Shown here piece after piece: positions 26,859 through 35,034 of a DNA stretch of 64,000 nt. Made by a program: the position numbers and the translations under genes. The notes under the pieces are model-generated. The model worked only from the letters and a program-made list of their open reading frames with translations. It was not told where the DNA came from and made no database searches. How positions within the stretch are numbered: the first letter of the stretch is position 1; each line of letters starts with the position of its first letter. This DNA is from Lachnospiraceae bacterium (GTDB lineage: Bacteria > Bacillota > Clostridia > Lachnospirales > Lachnospiraceae), in assembly GCA_024681775.1 (NCBI GenBank), contig JAILAF010000069.1, positions 62,001-126,000 of the forward strand, in the 5' to 3' direction.

Positions 26859-29228
26859 TGTACTACTTCCCTCCTTATTTTCCAAAGTTTTCTCTAAAGG
26901 TTTCTCGTTTCGTTTTTCTTCCGGAGTTTCCCTGTAAGGGTTCCGGTCCCGGGAAGGATCATAGACCTTCACCAGATTTAAGCGCAGAGCGTTGCTCACC
27001 ACACAGAAGCTGGAAAGGCTCATGGCAGCCGCACCCAGCATGGGATTCATGGTGACGCCAAAGTGGGAATAGAGCCCCGCCGCGGCAGGGATCAAAAGGG
27101 TGTTGTAGATGAGGGCCCAGAACAGATTCTCCATGATGTTCCGGTAGGTGGCCCTGCTCAGGCGCACCGCTGCGGGTACGTCCGCCATCCGGCTCTTCAT
27201 AAGCACCACATCCGCCGCGTCAATGGCAACATCGGTGCCCGCTCCCACGGCGATGCCCAGATCCGCCTGGGTCAGTGCGGGTGCATCGTTGATGCCGTCT
27301 CCCACCATGGCCACCTTCCCGGAGGCCTTCAGCTCCCGGATCACCGCTTCCTTGCCGTCCGGCAGGACGCCTGCGATGACGCGGTCGACGCCCGCCCGGG
27401 CGCCGATGGCTGCGGCGGTGCGCTCGTTGTCCCCCGTGAGCATCACGACGGTGATGCCCTGCCGCTGCAGCTGCCGAATGGCCTCCGCACTGTCGGGGCG
27501 CAGGGTGTCCGCCACTGCGATCAAACCGATGGGCGTGTCATTTTCCAGGAAAAAGAGGGGCGTTTTTCCTTCCCCGGAAAGGCGCCTGCTCTCCTGCAGC
27601 AGGTGCATGGGAAGGGGTGCGAAGCTTTCGGCGAAAGCAGCATTTCCGCCCACGAGGAGATTGCCCTTCAGCCGCGCCTGCAGGCCGTTGCCGGGCTTTG
27701 CCAGGAAGTCCTCCACGGGCTCCGGGATAAGTCCCTCACTTTCGGCATACCGCAGCACCGCTCCCGCCAGGGGATGCTCACTGGGACGCTCCAGGGCTGC
27801 CGCCTTCCGGAGGAGTTCCTCCTCCGTGACACCCTCCGCGGGGACCAGATCCGTCACCCGGGGGATTCCTTCCGTCACGGTGCCGGTCTTGTCCAGCGCC
27901 ACGATCCGGATGTTTCCGGTCTCCTGCAGGCTCTCTGCGGTCTTAAAGAGAATGCCGCTGCGGGCGCCCACGCCGTTTCCCACCATGATCGACACAGGTG
28001 TCGCAAGTCCCAGGGCACAGGGACAACTCACCACCAGAACGGTGATGCCTCTGGCCAGAGCGTATCCCGTCTCCGCTCCCAGCAGGAGCCAGATCACGAA
28101 GGTCACGATGGCGATCAGGATCACCGCCGGCACGAAAATGCCGGAGATCCGGTCTGCCAGTCTGGCCACGGGAGCCTTGGTGGCAGCGGCGTCGCTGACC
28201 ATGGAGATGATCTTCGCCAGAGTGGTATCCTCTCCCACCCGGGTAGCCTCACATTTCAGGAAGCCGGACTGATTTAAGGTAGCGGAGGTCACTTCCGCGC
28301 CGGGCTCTTTGTCCACGGGAATGCTCTCTCCCGTCAGGGCCGCTTCGTTCACGGCACTGGTTCCTTCCCGAACAATGCCGTCCACGGGGATGGTCTCTCC
28401 GGGGCGCACCAGGAAGAGATCCCCCACCCGCAGGTCGGACACGGAGACGGACACCTCCTGCCCGTTCCGAAGCACCGTGGCGGTCTTCGGGGTCAGACGC
28501 ATCAGGCTCTTTAAGGCGTCGGTGGTCTTTCCTTTGGAGTAGGCTTCCAGCATCTTCCCCAGGGTGATGAGGGTCAGGATCATGGCGGAAGCTTCGAAAT
28601 ACAGTTCATGCACATAGCCGTGGGCGGTATGCATTTTGCCCTGCAGCAATGCATCGGACATCAGAAAGAGGATCACCACGGAGTAGACGTATCCCGTGCC
28701 GGAGCCCAGTGCGATGAGGGAATCCATATTGGGGGCTCTGTGCAGGAGCGCCCGGAAGCCGCTGACGAAGAATCGGCGATTGATCACCAGAATGATGGTG
28801 GAGAGCAGGAGCTGGAGCAGACCGATGCTCACGGGGTTGTCCGCCAGAAAGGCAGGCAGGGGAAAGCCAAACATCCCCGCTCCCATGGAGACATACAAAA
28901 GCAGCAGCAAAAATCCCAAAGAAGTCAGAAGACGCTTCCGCAGCGCAGGGGTCTCCCGGTCCTTCAGGGCATCCTCCTGGGCGGAGAGCTTCTGCAGGTA
29001 ATCGGCGGATGGGCCTGACGCATTCCCCGTATCTTTCAGGGAGGCGCCGTAGCCCGCTTTTTCCACGGCGGAGATGACGGCGGAAGGATCCACGGATCCC
29101 TCCACGCCCATGGCACCGGTAAGGAGGCTGACAGCGCAGGATTCCACGCCGGGCAGTGCCGAGACCGCCTTCTCCACCCGTGCCTGGCAGGCCGCACAGC
29201 TCATGCCGGTAACGGTGTATTGTTCCAT
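26649..29228 (-). CDS. copA: Copper-translocating P-type ATPase with C-terminal HMA domain
   Basis: An 859-residue P1B-type ATPase that exports Cu(I). It has an N-terminal HMA domain (GMSCAACQARV), TM-site CPC (VVSCPCALGLATP), phosphorylation loop DKTGTVTEG, MLTGDNERT, GDGINDAPAL, and an unusual second HMA at the very C-terminus (GMMCAHCEASV). The C-terminal HMA follows a charged linker and looks like a CopZ chaperone fused in frame. An internal AAGGAGGG precedes its methionine, so separate translation is possible. I placed the start at ATG 29228. The upstream palindrome TTGACA-TAT-TGTCAA may be an operator. Confidence 0.95.
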   Translation of the reverse strand: MEQYTVTGMSCAACQARVEKAVSALPGVESCAVSLLTGAMGVEGSVDPSAVISAVEKAGYGASLKDTGNASGPSADYLQKLSAQEDALKDRETPALRKRLLTSLGFLLLLLYVSMGAGMFGFPLPAFLADNPVSIGLLQLLLSTIILVINRRFFVSGFRALLHRAPNMDSLIALGSGTGYVYSVVILFLMSDALLQGKMHTAHGYVHELYFEASAMILTLITLGKMLEAYSKGKTTDALKSLMRLTPKTATVLRNGQEVSVSVSDLRVGDLFLVRPGETIPVDGIVREGTSAVNEAALTGESIPVDKEPGAEVTSATLNQSGFLKCEATRVGEDTTLAKIISMVSDAAATKAPVARLADRISGIFVPAVILIAIVTFVIWLLLGAETGYALARGITVLVVSCPCALGLATPVSIMVGNGVGARSGILFKTAESLQETGNIRIVALDKTGTVTEGIPRVTDLVPAEGVTEEELLRKAAALERPSEHPLAGAVLRYAESEGLIPEPVEDFLAKPGNGLQARLKGNLLVGGNAAFAESFAPLPMHLLQESRRLSGEGKTPLFFLENDTPIGLIAVADTLRPDSAEAIRQLQRQGITVVMLTGDNERTAAAIGARAGVDRVIAGVLPDGKEAVIRELKASGKVAMVGDGINDAPALTQADLGIAVGAGTDVAIDAADVVLMKSRMADVPAAVRLSRATYRNIMENLFWALIYNTLLIPAAAGLYSHFGVTMNPMLGAAAMSLSSFCVVSNALRLNLVKVYDPSRDRNPYRETPEEKRNEKPLEKTLENKEGSSTMEKTIEIKGMMCAHCEASVKKALESLEGVESAQVSHEKGTAVVTLGSDVADDILKKAVEEKDYEVTGIH

Positions 29229-29247
29229 AAACGGGTCCTCATGTTGT

Positions 29248-29262
29248 TGACAATATGTCAAT
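29248..29262. promoter_or_regulatory. Palindrome in front of copA, candidate operator
   Basis: A perfect 6-bp inverted repeat TTGACA/TGTCAA with a 3-nt centre lies about 20 nt upstream of the copA start. It could be a metal-responsive repressor site or overlap a promoter element. It does not match the CopY box closely, and no regulator gene is adjacent. Confidence 0.35.
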
Positions 29263-29277
29263 TTTGTAAGGATACTA

Positions 29278-29485
29278 CGGATTGCTTCGTTGCTACGCAA
29301 CTCCCGCAATCCTACAACCACTCACAATCCGCTGATTTTCTGCATTCACAGAAAATCGCCTCTTGCTCGTGTTTGTTCGGGCCATGAAGTCATTCATGCT
29401 GACAATAGACCGCTTCGCGCTCTATTGTCAGCATTTGAAAGGAATAAGCCCTTTGGGCTTATTCGGGCTCACTCATGCAAGCATG
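29278..29485. repeat. Serial hairpin region between FRG-domain gene and copA
   Basis: The 285-nt gap between two co-directional genes has no coding potential but holds several hairpins in a row. These are GGATTG/CAATCC with a nested GTTGC/GCAAC, GATTTTCTG/CAGAAAATC at 29333-29356, CATGAA/TTCATG, a 13-bp TGCTGACAATAGA stem at 29398-29434, GAATAAGCCC/GGGCTTATTC at 29442-29464, and CATGC/GCATG. The segment 29417-29477 recurs at 34292-34349. Confidence 0.75.
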
Positions 29486-29513
29486 GTTCGCAGAATGACT
29501 TATGCCCCTTGTA

Positions 29514-30317
29514 TCATTTCACGTAATAGTGCCGCGCGATCCAGCTGGAGAGACCGCCGAGACCGGGATACATGATGCGCTCGCTGATGTTCAGCTGGTC
29601 CAGCATATCCCGCACCCGCCAGCGCAGGTTCCGGTCGATAACATATTTCACGGTTCCGTTTGTCCGGGCGTCCAGGAATCCCTCGATGTCCGTCATCTCC
29701 ATGGGCACCACGGAGAAGAAGGAGTACTGGTTCACGATGCGTGTGTTGACGGAAGGGGGCTCGATGACCACCATGGCATCCTTTCCCATGTCGGCATCGT
29801 ATTTTTCCAGGCTGTTGCCCGTGATCTCCTTCAGCATGTCCACGGAGTAGATGGTGGACATCTTCTGGTTCAGGAGGATGCTGTAGTCCTCCGGCAGGAT
29901 GGCGTGCATCTCGTCCATGTTGATCTGCCACACCACACAGTCGTGGGCGTCCATCTCCGCCATATCCGTCTCCGTGACGGCAAAATGCAGTCCGGTGAGG
30001 GCCGAATGGGTCCAGTCCAGGAGCCTGGTGGGAAGACCGTAATGCTGTCCCAGAATCATCTGGCGCCAGACGGACTCCGCGATGGTGGGATCCCCGATGA
30101 CGGCGTATTTTGCAAAAGTCTCCAGGATGGCAGGCTCAAGCCGCTTTGCCAGGTGCTTGCAGTTCCGGCCCAGGCTGGTCTCCATGCGGTAGTTCACATC
30201 CGGCATGCCGCGATAGAGATAGTTGTTGCGGTTCCGGTTCAGATCCTCCCGATACTCCTGGTCCGTCAGGAGGGGCATCAGTTCTTCGATCTTTGTGATC
30301 CTGACTTCTTTGATCAT
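29514..30317 (-). CDS. FRG domain-containing protein
   Basis: A 267-residue protein of the FRG family, named after its FRG motif; here the equivalent is NNYLYRGMPDVNYRMETSLGRN near residue 35. The family's second conserved stretch follows (QHYGLPTRLLDWTHSALTGLHFA). FRG proteins are of unknown biochemistry, and some sit in phage-defence or toxin contexts. I placed the start at ATG 30317 with GAGGTGAG upstream. It follows a small zinc ribbon gene by 64 nt and precedes the long hairpin region before copA. Confidence 0.85.
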   Translation of the reverse strand: MIKEVRITKIEELMPLLTDQEYREDLNRNRNNYLYRGMPDVNYRMETSLGRNCKHLAKRLEPAILETFAKYAVIGDPTIAESVWRQMILGQHYGLPTRLLDWTHSALTGLHFAVTETDMAEMDAHDCVVWQINMDEMHAILPEDYSILLNQKMSTIYSVDMLKEITGNSLEKYDADMGKDAMVVIEPPSVNTRIVNQYSFFSVVPMEMTDIEGFLDARTNGTVKYVIDRNLRWRVRDMLDQLNISERIMYPGLGGLSSWIARHYYVK

Positions 30318-30381
30318 AACTCTCACCTCGAATGGAAAAAATCCCGCCCCGCCGGGAGCCTCCTGCATGCGCGCATCCGCA

Positions 30382-30639
30382 TCAGCGCAGGATCGTCACC
30401 TTCGTGGGTCTGCGACAATAGGGACAGTTCAGATAATTCTGGGGACCGGACTGGTACAGATCCAGCCTGTCCGCTACGGCGGGAAAGCTCTGTCTGCACA
30501 CCGTGCACTCCACCTTCACCCGGCTCCTGCCCAGCATGCCGCTTCCCATGCCGGAAGCCTTGGGTTTACGGCTGTTTTTCCGGAGCTGAAACAAAAGCAG
30601 CACCATCACCAGGATAAAAATGAGTCCTACGCCCAGCAT
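30382..30639 (-). CDS. Small membrane-anchored zinc ribbon protein
   Basis: An 85-residue protein with one N-terminal transmembrane helix (GLIFILVMVLLLF), a basic linker (RKNSRKPKASG) and a cytosolic zinc ribbon formed by CTVC and CPYC. AAGGAGGGACG precedes the ATG. It starts 9 nt after fruK, so it is cotranscribed. No enzymatic motif is visible; a structural or regulatory role at the membrane is likely. Confidence 0.75.
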   Translation of the reverse strand: MLGVGLIFILVMVLLLFQLRKNSRKPKASGMGSGMLGRSRVKVECTVCRQSFPAVADRLDLYQSGPQNYLNCPYCRRPTKVTILR

Positions 30640-30648
30640 CGTCCCTCC

Positions 30649-31557
30649 TTACCCGAGCCCGGCCCGGATCCGCCGGATCTCCTCTCCCGTGCCCAGCACC
30701 GGAGAAAAGGCGGTGGCAGCTCCCGCGGCGATGCCCGTCAAAAGCGCTTCCTTCGGATCTCCGGAGGACCGGATCTCCGCCAAAAATCCCGCCAGCATGG
30801 AGTCTCCCGCACCCACCGTATTTACCGGCACGCCCGGCGCAGCGGGGGCAGAAAACTCCCTTCCGTCCTCCGAAAGGAGGGCAGCTCCGTCGGGGCCCAG
30901 AGAGATCAGCACATGCCGTGCCCCCATCTCCTGCAGTCTCCTGCCGTAGGAGAAGAGCTCCTCCCGGGGGATCTCCTCTGCTCCGAAGAGCTCGCAGAGC
31001 TCCGCCAGATTGGGCTTGATGAGGAGCGGTCCGTAGGGCAGGGTCTCCAACAGCAGTGCTCCCGTGGCATCCACCGCAAAGTCGATCCCCCTTCCCGCGA
31101 TCCTCTTCAGGATCCCCGCATAGGTATCCGCAGGCAGGGAAGCGGGGATGCTGCCGGAAAGGATCAAGAGATCTCCCTCCCGGAGCTCCTCCAGGATCTG
31201 CAGCAGCGCTTCCCGGGACGCTTCATCAATGGCAGGGCCCGCCGCATTGATCTCGGTTTCGGAATCCCCTTTTAATTTCACATTGATGCGGGTCATGCCC
31301 TCCGGCAGGCTGATAAAGCGCGTTCTGACACCCATGTCATGAACACCCCGCTCCAGCTCCCGGCCGGTAAATCCCGCGACAAATCCCAGGGCGGTGCTTT
31401 CCACCCCCAACTGCCCCAGCACGTAGGAGACATTGATCCCCTTCCCGCCGTAACAGATCTGCTCTCCGGAGCTTCGGTTGGTCTGTCCCGGCTGCAGCGG
31501 ACCTTTTTGGTGCATCACATAGTCCAGTGCCGGGTTAAAAGTCACTGTGTAAACCAT
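30649..31557 (-). CDS. fruK: 1-phosphofructokinase (PfkB family)
   Basis: A 302-residue sugar kinase that most likely converts fructose 1-phosphate to fructose 1,6-bisphosphate. Family signatures are TFNPALDYVM at the N-terminus, GGKGINVSYVL, LSGSIPASLPADTY, LIKPNLAELCELFG and the catalytic VNTVGAGDSMLAGF with the general-base aspartate. LacC (tagatose-6-phosphate kinase) has the same layout and cannot be excluded. No fructose PTS or FruR is adjacent; instead it lies 35 nt after the acyl-CoA ligase, an unusual setting. Confidence 0.88.
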   Translation of the reverse strand: MVYTVTFNPALDYVMHQKGPLQPGQTNRSSGEQICYGGKGINVSYVLGQLGVESTALGFVAGFTGRELERGVHDMGVRTRFISLPEGMTRINVKLKGDSETEINAAGPAIDEASREALLQILEELREGDLLILSGSIPASLPADTYAGILKRIAGRGIDFAVDATGALLLETLPYGPLLIKPNLAELCELFGAEEIPREELFSYGRRLQEMGARHVLISLGPDGAALLSEDGREFSAPAAPGVPVNTVGAGDSMLAGFLAEIRSSGDPKEALLTGIAAGAATAFSPVLGTGEEIRRIRAGLG

Positions 31558-31592
31558 GAAATCCTCTTGCCTGCGCTTTCGTCTGCGGCGCG

Positions 31593-33386
31593 TCAGGCCT
31601 TTTTGCCGGCTCCTTCATCCTTCTTCGGAGCGGCGGCGTCTTCTGCGCCCTTCGCATCCGCAGCAGCCTTCTCTGCCGCCAGCTTTTTCAGCTCTTCCTC
31701 TTCCAGGACGCGGTAGGCCACCTTGCCCACTAGGGTCTTGGGGAGTTCCTCCCGGAACTCGATATCATAAGGCATCGCATATTTTGCGATGTTCTTCCTG
31801 CAATACTCCATCAGCTCACGGCGGGTCGCCGCATCTGGCATTACGCCGGGCACCAGCTTGACGAAGGCCTTCACCTTCTGCATCTTGTAGGCATCGGGCG
31901 CACCGATGATGCAGCTCATCTGTACCTTCTCATGGGCATCCAGGATATTCTCCAGCTGTCCGGGATACACATTGTAACCGGAGGTGATGATCATACGCTT
32001 GGAACGGCCCCTGAAGTAGACAAAGCCCTGATCATCCATGGCACCCAGGTCACCGGTGCACACCCAGGTCATACCGTCCGCGTGCTTCTGCAGGGTCTGC
32101 GCCGTCTCCTCGGGATGGTTCATATACTCCTTCATGACGGTGGGACCTGCCAGCAGGATCTCGCCCTCTTCACCGTAGGGAAGCTCCTCCTCGGTGCCGG
32201 GCTTAACGATCTTGATGTAGGTATCGGGGAAGGGCACGCCGATGCTGCCTTCCTTAAACATATGGGGAGGCGTGAGGCAGCATGCCGTCACGGTCTCCGT
32301 CGCACCGTACCCCTCGCGCACCTGAATGGTGGCCTTGTGGTCGTAGAGGAAACGGTCGAATTTCTTTTTCAGCTCGATGCTTAAGCTGTCGCCGCCGGAA
32401 AAGACGCCCTTCAGGCAGCTCAGGTCGGCACCCTCCATGCTGGGCAGACGCAGCAGCGCTTCATACAGGGTAGGGACACCGGCGATGAAGTTGCAGCGGC
32501 ATTTTACGATGAGTCTCGCGTAACTCTTGGCGGTGAAGCGGGGCACCAGGATGCAGCGCCCTCCCTGGGAGAGCATGGTATGGATGCAGACGCCCAGTCC
32601 GAAGCCGTGGAACAGGGGCATGGCCGCCAGCATTTTGTCCCCGGGACGGAACATGGGGTTGGCTGCCACCACCTGCTGCCCCAGGGCGTTAAAATTGTAA
32701 TTGGTCAGGACGATGCCCTTGGTGGTGCCGGTGGTACCGCCGGAGTACAGGATCACCGCAGGATCTTCGCTCTTTTTCCGCACGCGGAAATTGTAGAAGC
32801 AGTGGTTCGAAAGCCGCATGAAATCCTTCCAGCGGATGACAGGGGCATCCTTGGGGATCTTGCTGACCTTCCGGCCTTCCGTCAGCATGTAGCCTGCCTT
32901 CACGGGGCGGCTCAAAGCGTCCTTCACGGAGGCGATGATGATGTTCACCACACCGGTATTTTCCCGGACTGCCTCAAACTTGTGATAGAACTGGTCCAGG
33001 GTGATGGCGGTGACGGACTTGCTCTCGTTTAAGTAGAACTCAATCTCCTTCTCCGCGGAGAGGGGATGGATCATGTTGGCGATGGCGCCCACCATGTTCA
33101 CCGCATAGAACATGTAAATGGCCTGGGGACAGTTGGGCATTGCGATGGTGACCCGGTCATCCTCCCGGACACCGATGGTCTTCAGCGCCTTAGCGCAGCG
33201 CTCGATCTCGTGCATCATCTGGCTGTAGGTCGTCGACTTTCCCATAAAGTCAAAAGCAATGTAATCGGGATATTTCGATGCGATCTCCTCGATCCTGTCC
33301 ACCATGGATCCTTCAAAATAATCCAGGTGCAGGGGGACGTCTCCCACATAGTTTGCCCAGGGGGTCTTTACTTTCTGCTGATCCAT
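31593..33386 (-). CDS. AMP-dependent acyl-CoA synthetase/ligase
   Basis: A 597-residue ANL-superfamily ligase that activates a carboxylic acid, probably a fatty acid, to its acyl-CoA. Motifs are the P-loop YSGGTTGTTKGIVLTN, GYGATETVTACC, TGDLGAMDDQGFVYFRGR, and the catalytic lysine in KTLVGKVAYR. The C-terminal 25 residues are a low-complexity Ala/Lys tail (AEKAAADAKGAEDAAAPKKD). I placed the start at ATG 33386, 1 nt after the stop of the preceding acyltransferase-like gene. The tight linkage with acyltransferase and phosphatase genes suggests a lipid-building role. Confidence 0.88.
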   Translation of the reverse strand: MDQQKVKTPWANYVGDVPLHLDYFEGSMVDRIEEIASKYPDYIAFDFMGKSTTYSQMMHEIERCAKALKTIGVREDDRVTIAMPNCPQAIYMFYAVNMVGAIANMIHPLSAEKEIEFYLNESKSVTAITLDQFYHKFEAVRENTGVVNIIIASVKDALSRPVKAGYMLTEGRKVSKIPKDAPVIRWKDFMRLSNHCFYNFRVRKKSEDPAVILYSGGTTGTTKGIVLTNYNFNALGQQVVAANPMFRPGDKMLAAMPLFHGFGLGVCIHTMLSQGGRCILVPRFTAKSYARLIVKCRCNFIAGVPTLYEALLRLPSMEGADLSCLKGVFSGGDSLSIELKKKFDRFLYDHKATIQVREGYGATETVTACCLTPPHMFKEGSIGVPFPDTYIKIVKPGTEEELPYGEEGEILLAGPTVMKEYMNHPEETAQTLQKHADGMTWVCTGDLGAMDDQGFVYFRGRSKRMIITSGYNVYPGQLENILDAHEKVQMSCIIGAPDAYKMQKVKAFVKLVPGVMPDAATRRELMEYCRKNIAKYAMPYDIEFREELPKTLVGKVAYRVLEEEELKKLAAEKAAADAKGAEDAAAPKKDEGAGKKA

Positions 33387-33387
33387 T

Positions 33388-34254
33388 CTAGTATTCCACC
33401 TCTTCTTCCAATGTTTTTTCAAGGAGCTCAGGCTCTTCCAGTAATTTCTTCAGGAGCCGTATGGTCTTGGAGCAATAGTAGCCGTCGGAGATGCGCTCAT
33501 CCACCGTCAGGCCCAGATCCACGCTCATGCGCATGGTCACGTTTCCCTCCTCGTCGTAGAAGGGACGCTTTTTCATTTCACCGATGACACAGAAGACGGA
33601 AGTCGTCCCCCAGTTGGTCAGGTGATGGTAGCCCGCATGGAGCTTGATAGAGCCCAGGTTGCTCACCACAACGGAGGCGTAAAAAGGGTCCGTTGCGATG
33701 ATAGCCTTCGGCATGAGGCCGTGTCTGTCCAGACATCTGGCAATGACGCCCACCAGCTTTAAGAGCGGGCGGGGGATCTTCTGAATGATGTCCATGGCCG
33801 CGGTGGACTGATCCTTGTCGGTCTCGGACTTGCACAGGGACACCTGGCGGTACAGTTCCTCGTGGATGGTGTCGATGGTGTCGGTGGGCTTGCTGTGGAT
33901 GAAGGCCAGGGCCTCACCGCCGTTGTCGGAAAAGATCTTCTTTACGGTAAATGCGGCGGATACTTCGTTCCGCTGGTAGATGGATTTGTTCTGGATAAAT
34001 CGGTTCAGCTGCGGGCGCAGGGTAATGGTCTTGAGCATGGCCGTTACCATCACCTGGAACAGATTGTATTTGTAGGCGGGTCCGTCCGCATTTTTGCGCT
34101 CCAGGTACGCCATCACATTGGTCAGGTCGATGCACTCCGAAATGAACGCTTCGTTGTCGCAGCGGTTGGGGTACATGAGCGGCATGATGGTGTGCATGGA
34201 GTCGATCTTTTTCAGATAGACCCCGTCTCTCCGGTCTCCGAGCTTCTTAGCCAT
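33388..34254 (-). CDS. CAT/E2-like acyltransferase, catalytic histidine replaced
   Basis: A 288-residue protein with the fold of chloramphenicol acetyltransferase and the catalytic domain of 2-oxoacid dehydrogenase E2. It covers the whole catalytic domain but has no lipoyl domain or peripheral subunit-binding domain. The C-terminal HxxxDG motif reads ERISDG, so the catalytic histidine is a glutamate (codon GAG checked). It may therefore be a binding protein or use other chemistry. It lies directly upstream of the acyl-CoA ligase with a 1-nt gap, which suggests a partnership on the acyl group. Confidence 0.75.
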   Translation of the reverse strand: MAKKLGDRRDGVYLKKIDSMHTIMPLMYPNRCDNEAFISECIDLTNVMAYLERKNADGPAYKYNLFQVMVTAMLKTITLRPQLNRFIQNKSIYQRNEVSAAFTVKKIFSDNGGEALAFIHSKPTDTIDTIHEELYRQVSLCKSETDKDQSTAAMDIIQKIPRPLLKLVGVIARCLDRHGLMPKAIIATDPFYASVVVSNLGSIKLHAGYHHLTNWGTTSVFCVIGEMKKRPFYDEEGNVTMRMSVDLGLTVDERISDGYYCSKTIRLLKKLLEEPELLEKTLEEEVEY

Positions 34255-34276
34255 AATTCTTGTTTACTCTCCTTCC

Positions 34277-34349
34277 ACAGCAGAGCGCAAAGCGCTCTGT
34301 TGCCAGCATTTGTATGGAATAATCCCCCGGGCTTATTCGGCCTCATATG
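34277..34349. repeat. Hairpin and second copy of the about 60-nt intergenic repeat
   Basis: CAGAGCGC-AAA-GCGCTCTG forms an 8-bp perfect stem at 34280-34298. From 34292 to 34349 the sequence matches 29417-29477 closely, sharing CAGCATTTG, GGAATAA and GGGCTTATTCGG. This copy runs into the last codons of the PAP2 gene, whose TAA stop is part of a GAATAA/TTATTC stem. Confidence 0.65.
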
Positions 34350-35034
34350 ACGGTTCCGTCGTTTTTGAAAAACGGGGAACCCAGTATTTTCTGCCGAAAA
34401 CGATGATCTCCGCCACCAGGCACACAGCGGCGGCACCCAGGATATCCAGGGCGGAATGCTGCTTAACGAAGCACACCGCCAGGCAGATCATCACCACCAC
34501 GAAGAGCAGTCCCGCTCTGGTGACGGGCTTCAGCTGCCGGTCCTTCAGTCCCACGGACAGCACCGCCAGGGAAAATGCCACATGCATGGAGGGGAAGACG
34601 CCGGTGTTGGTATCAAAGGCGTAGATCATCCCCATGATGGCGGTGAGAATGTTCTGTCTGGGGAACACCTCCGGCCGCAGGAGCTGCACGCTGGGATAGA
34701 TGAGATAGATCACCACACCGATGACCTGGGTGATGATGATATAGGTCTGCATCTCGCGGAACCGCTCCACATCGTAGAGCAGACCGTAGAGCAGGGCCCC
34801 CGCGATGAGCAGATACCATCCTCCGTAGAAGATGAGGAAAAACTCATTGAAGGGGATCAGGTCGTCCAGTGCGCAGTGGATCACGTGGAAGCGCTCTGCG
34901 GGGATCAGATTCTCCGTGATGAAGAAAAAAAGAAAATACACCGGCCATCCGATGATGAGCAGCAAATGGGAAAAACGCGGATCCTTCAGCGTCCGAAGGG
35001 ACAGACCCGTATAATCAACTCTCTGTTTTTTCAT
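34333..35034 (-). CDS. PAP2-superfamily membrane phosphatase
   Basis: A 233-residue integral membrane protein with about six hydrophobic segments, starting with LLLIIGWPVYFLFFF. Two PAP2 active-site motifs are visible: FPSMHVAFSL and CFVKQHSALDI. The C-terminal arrangement resembles PAP2_3/inositolphosphotransferase-like enzymes that act on lipid phosphates. Its start overlaps the end of the PlsC-like gene by 20 nt, so the two are coupled. A reaction on phosphatidate or a prenyl phosphate is plausible; the substrate is not shown. Confidence 0.85.
   Translation of the reverse strand: MKKQRVDYTGLSLRTLKDPRFSHLLLIIGWPVYFLFFFITENLIPAERFHVIHCALDDLIPFNEFFLIFYGGWYLLIAGALLYGLLYDVERFREMQTYIIITQVIGVVIYLIYPSVQLLRPEVFPRQNILTAIMGMIYAFDTNTGVFPSMHVAFSLAVLSVGLKDRQLKPVTRAGLLFVVVMICLAVCFVKQHSALDILGAAAVCLVAEIIVFGRKYWVPRFSKTTEPSYEAE

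Noticed and set aside
26650-29321. Frameshift suspected at the copA C-terminus
   Set aside because: The frame is open throughout; the second HMA domain is a genuine in-frame fusion.
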